Of a DNA stretch of 64,000 nucleotides, positions 1 to 13,340 are shown piece after piece. The notes under the pieces are model-generated. The model was not told the origin of the DNA. It worked only from the letters and a program-made list of their open reading frames with translations, and did not search any database. The stretch's first letter is position 1; every line of letters starts with the position of its first letter. A program made the position numbers and the translations under genes. Source of the stretch: Molossus alvarezi (lineage: Eukaryota > Chordata > Mammalia > Chiroptera > Molossidae); the NCBI GenBank assembly GCA_037176705.1, contig CM073890.1:96958591-97022590 (forward strand), written 5' to 3'.

Positions 1-575
1 ATGTTATTTACAATGGCTAAGATATGGAAGCAACCCAAGTGGCCATCAATAGGCCAGTGGATAAAATGTCTGTGGTACATATATATATATATATAGCGGA
101 ATATTATTCAGCCATAAAAAAGATGACATCTTACCATTTGTGACAGCATGAATGAACCTAGAGGGTTTTATGATAAGTGAAATGTCAGCCAGAAAAATAC
201 ACAGACTATATGATTTCACTTACATGTGGGATCTAAAGAATAGAATAAACAAACAAACAAAGCAGAAACAGTCTCATAGATAGAGAGAACAACTGATGAC
301 AGAGAGAGGGGAGGGAGGTTGGGGGACTGGGTGAGAAAGGTGAAGGGATTAAGAAGTACAAATAGATAGCTACATAATAGACACGTGGATGTAAAGTATA
401 GCATGAGGGTCATAGTCAGTGATGTCGTGGTGACTATGCATGGTGCCAGGCAGGTGCTGGGAAAACAGGCGGAGCACTTAGGGGTGTGTGTGATTGTCTG
501 ACCACCAAGCTGTAGACAAGAAACTGGTACAAAATAATATTGAATGTAAACTATCATATAAATAAATACAGAACT
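1..575 (+). mobile_element. L1 LINE 3' end (truncated by the window edge)
   Basis: This is the sense-strand end of L1 ORF2 followed by the 3'UTR: GCCATCAATAGGCCAGTGGA, ATATTATTCAGCCATAAAAA, GATTTCACTTACATGTGGGA, GGGGGACTGGGTGAGAAAGG and a terminal AATAATATTGAATGTAAAC. Several frame-breaking changes show that it is inactive. A short TA run (77-96) has expanded within it. Confidence 0.88.
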
Positions 576-1370
576 CACAATGAAAAATATTTTGAAAACA
601 TTGCATAGTGGAACTAAGGGTCTTGCTTACACCCCTTTCAAAGTGCTCTGCTTGGTCCCTTCACTGCAGTTGTACTTGCTTCACCAGACCTTGTACCGCA
701 TGGCGAAGGCCTTTACCATTAGAGTGAATTTCTTTAATCTGATGTTTTGCTACCTACGAAAGATAAGCACTTGGAGGAACTAGCTGATTTTGATTTTAGG
801 GAAAGAAAGTGAGTGAAGAGTGGACTCATTTTAGAGTGAGGTCAACTTTACGCAAAGGCAGGCCCTGAGTTAGGCTGTGACCAGCCCGGGGGAGAAGAGC
901 CGTGGGAAGCTATCAAGTGTCTCTGTTTTACGTTGTAAGTGTACCTACGGCCTTTGGCTGAACCGGATCCCTGGGGCACTGTCACGGCTGGCTCCGCAGC
1001 AATAGATCACTAACATTTGCTCTGGGCCTTGATGGATTGAAAGTTTTAAAATAATGAAAATGTAATAACAAAACTGTATATGCTAAATCAAAACAATGTT
1101 GAAGATCATATTTTTAAGTTGATGATTCAAAAAACCCTTTTGGATCTTGCTGTATCCCAGAGTAACCATTCTGAAATTTATGAAACATATCCTTGGATAT
1201 GCCTTTGGTTGTTTGGAAATACTCAAATCTACCCGAGAGAAGGACAGTGACGCAGTCCAACCGCATGTTTTCTGCGGAATATTGCTACTCTGGACTCGGG
1301 CAGGTGTGCACCGGCAGCCTCTCTCACAACCCGGGTGGCCGAGGGACAGTCGTGCGGCTTCCTGGATGCA
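576..1370. other. No recognised feature
   Basis: A mixed-composition stretch between the L1 end and a decayed repeat. The open frames here have no recognisable family. Confidence 0.5.
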
Positions 1371-1653
1371 GTATTGGTGTCCTCCTGCCTCCATAACAAA
1401 TTACCACGAGTACAGTGGTTGAAAACAACACCGAGTTACCATCATACAGTTCTGTAAGTCAGAAGTCTGACACAGGTCTCAGGGAACTGAAATCAAGATG
1501 TTGACAAGGCTACTCTTTCTTGGCTGGAGGTTCTAGAGGAGAATCCATTTCCTTACCTTTTCCAGAGGACAGAGGTGACTGCGTTCCTCGGCTCATGGCC
1601 GCTGCCACTGTCCTATTATCACTGACAACAGTTGAGAAATACTGTCAGCTTTT
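1371..1653. mobile_element. Unclassified old interspersed repeat
   Basis: CATAACAAATTACCACGAG, CAGTTCTGTAAGTCAGAAGT and CACAGGTCTCAGGGAACTG resemble a common mammalian repeat consensus whose name I cannot assign. It is interrupted by the Ves SINE that follows. Confidence 0.4.
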
Positions 1654-1670
1654 AAAAATGCACGTGATTC

Positions 1671-1907
1671 GCCCTGGCCGGTTTGGCTCAGCGGTTAGAG
1701 CGTCGGGAGACCCGGGTTCGGTTCCCGCTAAGGGCATGTACCTCGGTTGCAGTTTGTCCCCGGCCCTGGATGGTCGTGCGGGTGGCAGCCACTCGATGTG
1801 TCCCTTCACGTCGATGTTTCTCTCTCTCTCTCCCCCTCTCTCTCCCTCCCGCTCTATCTGAACAAAAAATGGAAAAAAAATGTCCTCGGGTGAGGATAAA
1901 AAAAAAT
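1671..1907 (+). mobile_element. Ves SINE, type A, with short internal deletion
   Basis: Type A head and tail with an 18-bp TSD (AAAAATGCACGTGATTCG at 1654-1671 and 1908-1925). The anticodon-arm-equivalent sequence between GCGTCGG and GAGACCC is shortened relative to sister copies in this window. Confidence 0.95.
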
Positions 1908-2760
1908 AAAAATGCACGTGATTCGATTGGGCACACTTGGACAATCTCTGCGTCTCAAGGCGAAAGTCTCTCTTTGCCATGAAAGGTAACATTTTCACAG
2001 GTTCCACAGATTTGAGCATGGACATTTTTCAGAGCCATTATTATGCCTACCACAGATGGCTTCACTGGAGATATGGTGATGGGCACTTCAGTGGTCATTC
2101 TCCATGGACAACCAGGAAAGGCACTGTGGAGACAGCCTGGCAGGGCCTCATCCCAAGTAACTCAAAGTTTAAAAACAATTGAAACCTGCCAATAGACTCT
2201 AACTGTAAGCAAATTGTTCTCCAGGGGGGGGAATAAAGTAGGACAGACTGGCTTCGCTGCTTCAACATTAACATTTTTCAACATAAATATAAAGCCTTCC
2301 TGATTTGAAGGGGGGTAGATTCAAATAAAACATCATTTTCAACCAGAGAATCCAGAATTGGAATGAAACAATTCCTTCACTTCTAGTGTTGTGGTACCTT
2401 CTCCAATGTTTCTGATCAGTTGATGAGACCTGAGCATGACAGGGGATGGTGACTCACTGCTCAGCCGGATTTTGTATAGTTGTAACTGTTTGAAGGTTCT
2501 TTCTACCCCTATGCTGAAAGATGCCCATCTCTTGTGTTCACCTATGCATACCAGTTCTCTCTTTTGAAAGCACACAGCAAAAGTCGAATTCAGCTCATTG
2601 CTAACTAGTTTTGGAAGGGGCACATGAAGCCATTCCAGTCCACTATAGATTTGAGTAAAGAAACTGATAAAGTTTTCCTATTTTAAAATTTGAGTCAAGA
2701 AAACAAAACAAAGCAAAATTTAGTTTATGCAACAAGGAATCACTTGCAAGAATAGTTAAG

Positions 2761-2981
2761 CCCGGCCGGTGTGGCTCAGGGGTTGAGCATCGACCCATGC
2801 AACAAATGTCACCAGTTCAATTTCCAACCAGGGCACATGCCCAGGTTGTGGGCCAGATCCCTAGTGGGGGACGTGCAGGAGGCAGCCAATCGATGGTCTC
2901 TCTCATTGATGTTTCTCTCTCTCTCTCTTTCTCTCCCTTCCCCTCTCTCTAAAATCAATAAAGAAAAATGAAATAAAATAA
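2761..2981 (+). mobile_element. Ves SINE, type B
   Basis: CCGGCCGGTGTGGCTCAG head and AAAATCAATAAAGAAAAATG tail. Exact 13-bp TSD (AAGAATAGTTAAG at 2748-2760 and 2982-2994). Confidence 0.95.
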
Positions 2982-3689
2982 AAGAATAGTTAAGAGATGT
3001 ATGACATAGTAGAGCTAAATTTAATTTAATTTAATTTTTTCTAAACATTATTTAATCTAAATTTTATTTAACCCAAGTTATAATCTTCTTATTCAGATTT
3101 ATTACAAGGAAAAAAATTCCACATTAATGGATTTTAGTCATTAATACTAAGATTGGTAAAGCAATCTTTCACTTATGAAATATAATTTGAAATTATACTA
3201 TTTCACTTAAACATCATTTAAATACATTACCCATGTTCACTCTTAAGATATAGTTTGACTCTATCAACAAAAAGAAAGAATTTGAAAACTGAAATACTAA
3301 AGGAACAGAGTAAATAAAGGTCAGCAATTTTAGGCAGATGTTAAACAGATGTTTCTGTATTGAGGTATTATTCTTGAAAAGCAATTAAGTAATGAGTTTT
3401 CTTGTACATCTGTGATTTTTTGGTCATACCTTTCTTCCTGTATTTCTAAAAAAAAGATTTTTAATCAATATTAGTAAATACATAACAGAAGCTAAAACAT
3501 TGACTCAACAAATTTAAGTGTCATACTTATTTTGCTGCTTAAAATTTAAGAAGAATAAACATTCTTTCTGACTCAGAACGTTTGCTGATTCATAAACAGT
3601 CAAGTAAACAGTCAAGTCCATCAAAAGATTATTTATTACTTTTTTTTAAAATACCGAAAGATACAGGAAGTTAAGGGAAGAGATATTTA

Positions 3690-3959
3690 TTTATTTATTT
3701 ATTTATTTGTTTGTTTGTTTATTTATTATCCTCACCCGAGGACATTTTTGCATTTATCTTCAGATAGAGCGGGAAGGAGAGAGGGAGAAAGAGAGAGAGA
3801 AACATCAATGTGAGAGAGACACATCGACTGGCTGCCTCCCACACAACCCCATGGGGCCAGGGACAAACTGCAACTGAGGTACATGCCCCTAGTGGGAACC
3901 AAACCCAAACTCTCTGGTCCACCGGCCAAGGCTCTAACCGCTGAGCAACCGGCCATGGC
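3690..3959 (-). mobile_element. Ves SINE, type A, with extended ATTT tail
   Basis: Reverse-strand type A copy. Its A-tail has become a (TTTA)n/(TTTG)n microsatellite on the plus strand at 3690-3727. Imperfect TSD beginning AAGGGAAGAGAT (upstream) and AAGGGAATAGAT (3960 onward). Confidence 0.92.
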
Positions 3960-3976
3960 AAGGGAATAGATTTTTA

Positions 3977-5180
3977 AATGAGGGGCTAACCTTACCCATA
4001 GAAATGTCAACTTTTGAAATGATGAGAAACAACATGTTCAGAAAGAAAGCGTTTGATTGACTGATTAGAATCTACACAAAAGCTTTGAGAGTTTAATCCT
4101 GGTGCCTTTGTGAAATTTTTGAATGATAAAAATAATGAACATACTATGTCACTCTGAGGTATTTTTGCAATTGAAGCTTTATTTGCTTTGAGATGTCTTC
4201 TGTTTTATTTAAATACAACCGCTGCTAAAATGTCCTTTAAATGTGATGATCTTTGATTTAAAGTTATACTTTAAAACAGAATGTAAGGCAAACAAAATCC
4301 ATATTTGCCATTAGACTGATTCTGCCTGGATGAATCTATATAAACTGAAATAATTCCAAACAGGATGTGGTTTTATTGAATGCTCTTCTTTACCCAGTAT
4401 TTTTGGATAGTTATAATAAATAATGTAAATAATACCAAATCCAATTGCACCATGTATATCTATTACTTTTTTAGAAACTTTAGAACTTTATTTATGAATA
4501 TTTACTTTTATGAGACTGTGGCCTAAGTCAGGCTCCCTGAAAAACACATTCTGAGATGGAGATTTGGGTGTCAAATGTTTATCAAGGAATGCTCTCAGGA
4601 ATACGTCTAAAGAGTAAGAGAAGAAAATTGAGCAGACGGAGTTTAACTGTGATGCATTTTTGGAAGAGTATTCCCAAGCTGGGGCAAAGGGCCCAGGCCT
4701 TATCATCTTCCCTACGATGTACCTGCCAGTGCACCACTGGCATTATGACCATGATATCATTAATACTGATATTTAGACCTGAGAAAAAAATTGTCATGGT
4801 CAAACCTAACCCTTTGAAACACTAAGGAGTAAGCAATATAGATGATATGTTACAAATCAAACAATTTTAAAAGACATTGGATTAATACTGTTCAACTGAA
4901 TTCTAACCCATATATCTACCTGCCTCCTCAGTAACCCAATTTGGACACCTACAAGGAATATAACAATAAAAACCAAGCATTTGATTTTCTTCTGCCTCAG
5001 TGTACTCCTCTCTCAAGATTCCCCACTTTAGTAAGTGGTACAGACATTCATGCAGGTGTTCAAGTTAAAATGATCTGATTCATTATATGTTGTTCCCTCT
5101 TGCACGTCTAATACATGAATACATCAGGTAGGCTCTTCCTACAAAGCATAACTAGAATCAGACCACATACTCTATTATTA
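3977..5180. other. Intergenic, no gene seen
   Basis: AT-rich sequence. At about 4535-4700 it has the look of an old interspersed repeat (CTGAGATGGAGATTTGGGTG) that I cannot name. No coding evidence. Confidence 0.5.
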
Positions 5181-5289
5181 CCTTGGCATAAATCAATCTC
5201 TCTGCTTGACTATTGGAGCAGCCTCTTAAGGAGTCTCTGCTTCCTCCTTGCCTTATAATATGTTGTCCACACATAAGAGAGTGAATCAT

Positions 5290-5660
5290 TGAAAACTAAG
5301 AAAGATCATATCACTCCTTTGCTCAAATTCTTGCAAAGATTTCATATCTCACTCACTGTCTATCTTAACTACCTACCAGTTTCCCCTCACTCACTCTGCT
5401 CTGGCCACACCAGCCTTGCTATTTCCTGAACACACTCACCAAAGTCAGGCTCTACCCCAATAGCCTTTTCACTCCCTGTTTTCTCTGCCTTGAACCCTGG
5501 GCAGAGAAATAGAAACCTGTATGAATGGTCCCCCCACTTTCCCCAGATCTCTGCTCAAATGTCACCTATCAAAGTACATTTCAATGCCCCTCTGATCTAT
5601 CACCCTTTCTCTCTTTCCCTGCCTTCTGTAATTCTTTGGTGACCTTTTCACCCCTTTTGC
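5290..5660 (+). mobile_element. L2 LINE 3' fragment
   Basis: L2 3'-region phrases in order: CACTCTGCTCTGGCCACACC, TGCTATTTCCTGAACACACT, CTCTGCCTTGAACCCTGGGC and TCTGCTCAAATGTCACCTA. Confidence 0.75.
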
Positions 5661-5829
5661 TATCTGTTCTGCAATTAAATGTTCTTCTAATTTGACAGTC
5701 AATGTTGATGGCAGTTTGCTTTGTCTAAAATAAGTATCCAACACATAAACAGCTACCACAGCAGAAAAAGAGAAAAAGTTAAAGATGATGATGGAGAAAG
5801 TAAATTTTGTGGCTCTGTTCAATAAAGAA

Positions 5830-7860
5830 ATGTTCTAACAATTAGTGTCATCTAAAGGGACTGATATTAGAGGTGATAAAATTCACGGTCCATCCACAAG
5901 GTGCTAGACTATCACCTCCTAGTGGTTATATTTAAGGAAACAGATTAGGAGTTGACCAAATGAATGTCAAGGTTTCTTACAGATCTGAGTTCACGTGACT
6001 TTACTAGAATTTTAAGGACCATTGTGTTTTACTATTTCATGAATCCTTGAGATATTTTAATTCAAGTTCAGATCTGACTAGACAATCCATCTGAACATGC
6101 TCATGGTTTGCCATTAAGATGCGTCTTCTAGTAAACAAGGCAAAAAACAGATTTGTCTTGCATCATTCATTATGCATATGAGAACTTGATTAGAAATATG
6201 GCAATGGGAAACAACCTCTTGGAAGTTCATTACTGACTGATGCTATCACGTTCTAAATAAGCACAGTGTGAATTTCAGACTGGCTCGTTAATCATTAGAA
6301 GACAAGTCTAATCAGTGGAATGTGACTCTAACTTTACTTTAGGGCAATTGTACTTGATTGGAAATAGCAACCAATTAAGACAAAAAGTACAAATGATTGG
6401 CAAGAAGGAAAAAGAGAACTTTAAATCTTAGACACGATGACTCCATTGATTATTAAAAATTTAGTTGTTTAAAACTCCCAGATTGTTTTAGCTGCCCTGA
6501 ATTAATCCTTCACTGTGTAGATTAAGGAAGTAATTTCTACGTATAGTAGAGACAGTATTCACTTTCTCCTTTCTTAGTTTGGAATTCCAATTAATATTGA
6601 CTGCTATAGTGCATTCAGGTAATGGACTATATTCCCAGACAGTCACCTGTATGGTCAGATGACAACATTTTGGATAATGGGATATAATCTAAAGTGTTGA
6701 GGCGGGAAGGGGGACTTCTGAGGAGGCTGTTTCATCTGAGGCTGACTCAGTCCGGAGCTAGGAGGTATGTTCTTTTGCCTACTCCTGCTTCCTTTGCAGT
6801 GCTTAAAGATCAGAGGTGATGGGTGAAATTCCAGAAGCCATCTTGAAGGTGACCCTAGAGAAGGTGGGCAGTTACCTGTGAAATGCCCTGGACAACTATT
6901 TTTTTAACGTGAGAGGAAAATAAACTTAAATCTTATGTAAGCCACTGTTTTGAGTTTTCAGATGCATAGAGCCAAACTGAATATGATAATACTCTGATGC
7001 ATGATGTGCTAAGTCCAGTGTACATAGTGGTTATCTGTTATTTTTCATAATTTCCAACCCAGCATCCATTCCTCTTCTCCTGTAACATTGCCTCAGCTTT
7101 TGTGAAGCATCTCTCCACCACTGGAGGTTCTTTTGGTGAGACTATGACACAGGATGCCCTCGTCCCTGAGCCAGAGGTGGGCCTGCTAATGAACCTTGAC
7201 CGATAGGACTCCATAGGTTCTAATCATGAACCCTGAGAAGTCTTTGGAGTTCCTTCTTCTAGCATCATCTTGTATTTTTTCTTAAGTAAACAGAAGTGGT
7301 TTTTATATTCCAAGTTATACTTAACAGATGACCAAAGTTGGTCCAACAGTGGGTCAGTCAAACCCAGCATACTCAGTAATGATTAAATCTGAGGTGCATG
7401 TCCACTCAATTATCACATGGATTGACTGTTCTGATGTCAGCTGACCCCCAGGACTTCAGAGATTTTAGCAATGGTTCTATGTCTGCAAGGAATCTTAATT
7501 CACTATTACTTAGAGCAGTTAGTTATACTATAGCTCTAATGAAATCAATGGTAATGAGTCTAAGTAGTGTTTCTCTGTTTTATGACTCTAGAATGTTCCC
7601 TTAGTCAAAGTTGACCATATCACAGATGAGGCTACTTATCACCAGCAGCAGCATTTGGAGTACATAAATTTATCCTCACTCCTGAAAACAGCAAATCGAG
7701 GATCCTATAACATTGATGCTAACTCAGTAGACTTTTGAACACATTTACCACCACCCCAACTTAGCACCACAGAGCTCGAATGACCTGTACCAGGTCTTAC
7801 TGTAGCAGAGATGGGACTAGAATATGTCACCTGACTCTAGTTTCTATGTTCTTTCCCCTA
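5830..7860. other. Intergenic, no gene seen
   Basis: Unique-looking AT-rich DNA. A tail-like AAATAAACTTAAATCTTATG with GTAAGCCACTGTTTTGAG at about 6917-6958 suggests the end of an unnamed old retroelement. Confidence 0.45.
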
Positions 7861-7864
7861 TCCA

Positions 7865-8100
7865 TAATTGTGACATATGAGCTTTAGCTCTGCAGTCAGA
7901 GACCTAAGTTAGAATCGGCATTTTCTTATTTACTAGCTGTATGACTCAGCCTAATCTATGTAATTTCTCTGAGACTCAGCTTTCTCACGTCTCATCTGCA
8001 AAATGGGAACGATTGAATGAATTAGTATATATGCTGAGTTTAGAATAGTACCTTGCATGTGGAACTGATATGCTATAAATGTATGCAATTATTAAAATTA
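7865..8100 (+). mobile_element. MIR SINE relic
   Basis: MIR core CTTATTTACTAGCTGTATGACTC, then TCATCTGCAAAATGGGAACG and an AATAGTACCTTGCATG tail. Confidence 0.75.
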
Positions 8101-11100
8101 ACAATAATTGTCTTAATAAGAAGAAGAAAATATTTTATATATTACTCTTTTTGCTTCTTTTCCATAAATCAATGAATGATCTAGTATCAACATTTGTAAA
8201 GAAAAATATATAGAAAAACTGAACATGGTAGAAAGGTTTTGATTTATCTCTTTTAACTATGAAATATCAAAGGGATGAAAAATAAGTAAATTTTTTTCAT
8301 CTCTTGAAAATTCTTGTAATATGAAACCTTTAATCAAGGCTTTAATTTCAGAATACCTAGAATATTTGCATTACTGTGGGACACTGCCTAAAGTTGCAAC
8401 CAGAGGAAATGTTGTAGATTTAAATACATGTGTAAATCAAGAGGAAAGAATCAAATAAACAAGCTTAGAAATAAAAATTAAAAAAAAAAAAAAAACCAGA
8501 AAAATGCCAAATTCAACATAAGAAAAATAGTAAGGAAATAAGAAAAATGACAGAAATTCATGAATTAGAAAAATGATAGTTGAAGTCATAGCTAAGTACA
8601 ACCATTGTCTTACACTCCGGTGTAAATAATTTCCTTGGAGTGGGCATTTTGACTAGTGACTCTACAAGACGTGTGGGGCAGGAAGCTGAACCCTCGTGGC
8701 CCTGGTCTTCCTGACTCACACACTGCCAAATGACAAGGACACCTGCAGGCTTTCCTTCGAGGTCTGCTCACCTTCTTTAGCGAAATGTCATTATTTTATT
8801 AGACTAAACCTCACTGCGCACCTCAGGATTCCATTGTTTGGCCCGTTTCCTCACTCTGTGGTGTCTCTTTCTGTTTTAGAGAAATATGGTGAAATTCCTC
8901 TTCATGATGCTTCCTCTCCAGGCTGACATCCACAATTCTCCATAGCTCCTTCTTTTTCTACTCTGAGTTTATTCTTTTTAACACGTCTTACTTTTGTTTT
9001 CTTTTTTGCCAACTCTTAACAGTTGTAGGGGCAAATGCATGTGCTTGGTCTGCACTTTAGCAAGAAGAATGTTTTATTTTTGTTCAGAAGATGTTGGGAC
9101 GAAAAATAAGTACAGTATATATGTTTTAAACTAACAATTTCCTTTAAGCATTTTACTGAGATAAGTATTTTGAATTGTGTATGTATGAATCTAGCAGTGC
9201 CATCTCTTCAAACTGTGGAACATAGTCATTGTACCTATTTAATGTCAATATAACCAATATCAGTATACTTTAGCCTACTGTACAACATTGATGTTAATAG
9301 TAAAGATTAAAAGTATAAAACCCTTCTTAACTGAAACATGCACATTTATGTAAATGTAGACAACATACAAAGGATGTTTAAAAATGACTACACTTTCTTA
9401 CTCAAAAATATATCTGTTTTTCTAATATTCCACTTTAATCTGCTATGTAGAATTTTTATCTCTTCTTTCGTCCCCACCACCAGAATGAAAGAACTGGATG
9501 ATAAGGAATTTTGAAAGATGGTCCTGGATTCTACTTATCTCCAGTTTAATATTTACAACTATCAAATAGGCAATCCATCCCTTAAAAATATTCTAGCATT
9601 CTCATATCTCATGTTAAATCAAAGTATAATATTTATAATACCTAAAGACTCAAGTCATATCTACAAAATTTTATATGATAGATAGACTTGTTGTATTTTT
9701 AATCCAGTTTCAGAAATATGGTAACCCCCAAATCAATGTCATAGAACAAGTGCTACCAAGTTCAACTTAAAAATTTTTGCAACAAGCCAACGTGAAAGAC
9801 ATCATTTACTTTATAAAACACAGAGTAGCATTTCTAAATAAATGTTAATTTTTTAACAAATTGATGTAGGTTTATAGTACAATGTAACTGTGATATTTAA
9901 AAAGTAGCACCTATTAACTAAATGTTTATTACAAATAAATTCAGGTGAGCAAGTTTTAAAAGATTTGGCACATCAATTTTATATTAATTATATTAATATA
10001 TTCTGGTTGTGTATTTCAAGAAAAGAAAGAAAGAAAAATGTATCAAGGTGTTGACTTCCTGGTAACACAGTATCAAAGCAATTAATTTTTTAATATAAGT
10101 GTGAACGGTGACCTCAGACTTAACTCTTTTTGAACTATCAAAATGAACAGATATTTCTTTTGTAGTGTAATAGAATTTTAACAAATTTAATTAGAAATAA
10201 GTTAGGTAATTTAGTGGTAAAATAGTAAAATTAATTATTCGACATTCTCTAATCTTTCCTCTTCTCATTTCTCATAATATCATCTTCAAAAGATTTTTAT
10301 CCTGGAATTACTTACCTCTGTTCTCTTGTGCTGTAGCTTTCTAAGTTCAAAGGTCATTGCCAATTCTAAGTACAGTCAGTACAGTACAAAGAAAGACTTT
10401 GTTCACTATTCTATCACATTTGGTAATAATTCAAAAAATGTAGTAGTTAAATAAAAAGACAATGGATGTAGCAAGTAGGCACACTTGTCTTAATAAGATT
10501 AATATTACTTTATCCAAATACATGACATAAAAATAAAGATAACACAAATTATTATTCATAGTTTATGAGGAGCCCATTTGTGGCAGAATTCTTCTACATT
10601 TTGTCACCTTGCTATTTTCCATCTCTTGCTAGAACCTGACATTTTCTCAACATGTTTCTCATTCTGTTGACTTTGTCATTCAGCAGAGAAAATACAGCTC
10701 AGCATCCATCTTTTGAATTGTGTAGAGATTAAGAATACTTTGGGCCAAGACAAACAATGCTATTTTTTTTTTTCTTTTATTTAGGAACAACGCAACCTGA
10801 TATAAAAATCTTAGGAAGGAATTGGAAAGTTCAGCTGTGTGACAAGCACAGATGCTAAGAAAGGCAGAAAACTCACAGCAAATTGAGGAAAGAAAACTGA
10901 TATTCTGGTTGGGAAATTAGAGAATATTACAAACTTCACCTGGAGAGTAAAGTGCCTCTTGACCATTTGGGCATTTAAATTGAAAATAGGAAGTCAAAAT
11001 GTTTCATTTAATTCCTGAAAACATCTCAAATGACAAGTTGCTTCTCTTCTGGGCAAATGAAAGCAGAAATTTTAGCATAAACAATCGCTATGCTTATAAA

Positions 11101-11555
11101 TTAGTAGAGGTCCTGTTTACTGACTTGAACATAGAGGAATATAGAACTTTTATGGCAGAAGCTATTCCTTAGGTTTCAAATAAGAAAGCTATGGTACACA
11201 GCAGGGGAGTGATTGTCCCAAATTAAGTAAAACCAGTACCCATATCTACGGACATCATGTGAGATGGTCTTTCTGACATTTACTTGACAGGAGAATCCTT
11301 TAAATCTGATTACTTAGACTTCCAGCTTTAACACCATTATGTAAGGGGAGGGAAAAGGCAGCTTCGGAAGCTGTCAGAGGAGGGCCTGATTCATACTGTT
11401 TCATTTCTGAGTTGGAGCTTTAGCCTGTGACCAAAAAGTCCCCAGAGAATGGTGTAAAGATTACCTCTCAACATGATCGAGGAGCTGGAATTATATTTTT
11501 TATCATTGTCTGTGTGAATAGATAAAGGGACTGTGTTAGAGTAGGAGCTAGACCT
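8101..11555. other. Intergenic, no gene seen
   Basis: AT-rich DNA with A-runs at 8478-8495 and a T-run at 10762-10773. All open frames are short and unconvincing. Confidence 0.5.
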
Positions 11556-11755
11556 TCCATTAACCCTCAGTCTCCCATTAATCCACTGAGTGACCACCAG
11601 TTATTTAAATTCTCAGAGTGACAGTGTCCTCATCTTAATAACAATTTTTATAAAGCTTTCCTTGGATTAAATGAGATTATCTATGGAATGGACCTGACAG
11701 GGTGCTTGGAACATAATAGGTGCTCAATGGAGAGTTATTATTTGGGGGTTTGGTT
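11556..11755 (+). mobile_element. MIR SINE relic
   Basis: GATTAAATGAGATTATCTATG, then a GGTGCTTGGAACATAATAGG and TGCTCAATGGAGAG tail, matching the 3' half of MIR. Confidence 0.7.
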
Positions 11756-13310
11756 TCCAAGGCTTAATTTGACATGTATTGTGTCAAATGCATCCAAATA
11801 ATTTGCTCAGGCTCTATTATTCCTTAGAGTTGCTAAACTACTTAATTCTGCCCTAGACTTTAATTGGAAGGAAATAATCCATTTTAGAACTTCTAACAAG
11901 TACTTATACATTGGAAACTTTCCAGTGTAGACCAAATTACTTTTAGTGCATCTCTGGACAATTACATGTCCTCCAAAATCTCTGTACCTTGACCGTATTC
12001 ATTGTGTACATTCCTGAAATAGACTTAAATAATTGATTGAGGAAAAGAATAGAGAACCTCATACCGATAACAAGATTGCATTCTGACTCCCACAAGCCTA
12101 ATTACCTCCCTGAAAAGTACTCTTCTGTAACTCTTTGGCAGCTGTCTCTTAAAACAATTAGCTGCAGCCTTGATTTTTGTTTCTGCTTCTTACCTATATG
12201 TTCTATCTTCAAAGTAGGTATGAACAGTAAATTATTATTTTCAATTCAACACAGCATAGGTACAATTATATAATATCAATACTGCTTTGGAAGCAATTTT
12301 TTAATAGAGTTCTTTGTAATCTAATTGTTCATAGTTTTATGATTTATTATAAGGAGATGCCCAATGAAATCTATTTCTACATTACTCTCCTGTTTGCTAA
12401 TATTCTATTGTATCTGCAGGTGGATTGTAAGCCATTTGGTTTTTCTCACATAATCACAACCTTTCTGTCTCTCAAACTAAAGTCTCTGCAGTTGTTACTG
12501 TCAAGAACAGTATAATTCCCATACGTAAGAGCTAGAGTGTCTATCTGAGAGAGGACAGAGAGAATATATGGGGTACATATAAGAGAATAAGGCACTTAAC
12601 TAGATATATTTAAGGCTGATTATTTATGAACGACACAAAAATTTTATTCACAAATGCTTTGCGATGCCTCTTATATCATAATTATTGTCTGGATTTTAAT
12701 AACCCAATGCTTACCTAATAAAACGGGCAGTGCTAATTCTTATTCAGGCTGTTGGTATTTCTATTCCTACCATACTGGATAAATCATTTGGAGGACATAA
12801 CCTTTAACAACCTTTAACAAGACCTCAAACTGTAATCTGTCAGAGTTATTCCTTGAATACAGTTCTTCCTTCTGCTGAACATTTACATAGCAATGAAATG
12901 TTAATAACTCCTAAGAGAATTGGCTGGGTTTTATTATCCTTTAGAAGGAACAATAATTTCTCCTTGAGTCCAAGATATAAATTGGACAGTCTACCCAAGG
13001 ACCTCAATCTCAGAGACTCTTCTAGGACCTACACCCAATATTTGGTTTGAATGTTGAGACTGGTGTTGGCATACACACCAAGAGAGGAGGAAGAGGGTTA
13101 TTACATATTGAGGTTTTTTCAGGGGGCAGCATGCCCCCAAGCAGATCCCAAGTGATTTGAGAGTGTAGGGAGAGCAGACCAGTGTGTGGCTGATATGGTG
13201 GTTGGGAGTGGGTGTGGAGGTGAAGGGGTGCAGGGAGAATTTCTGTGTGTGGCTTGAGCTTCCTGCAGAAGCCAAAAGAGAGAGTGCCAGGCTTTCTTAC
13301 CAGTTTTCTC
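11756..13310. other. Intergenic, no gene seen
   Basis: AT-rich to about 13020, then a more GC-balanced stretch that may be an old LTR-type relic. I cannot assign it. Confidence 0.4.
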
Positions 13311-13316
13311 AAATGT

Positions 13317-13340
13317 GGGGCGGGGGGGGGGGGGGGGCGG
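13317..13340. repeat. Poly-G tract
   Basis: GGGG, C, a run of 16 G (13322-13337), C, GG. Potential G-quadruplex; its length is likely unstable and prone to sequencing error. Confidence 0.9.

Noticed and set aside
1645..2025. Recurring frames of the type MAQRLERRPAVLRDPGSVPA and similar at many positions
   Set aside because: These are translations of Ves SINEs; the same peptide appears at each copy and frames do not extend into unique sequence.
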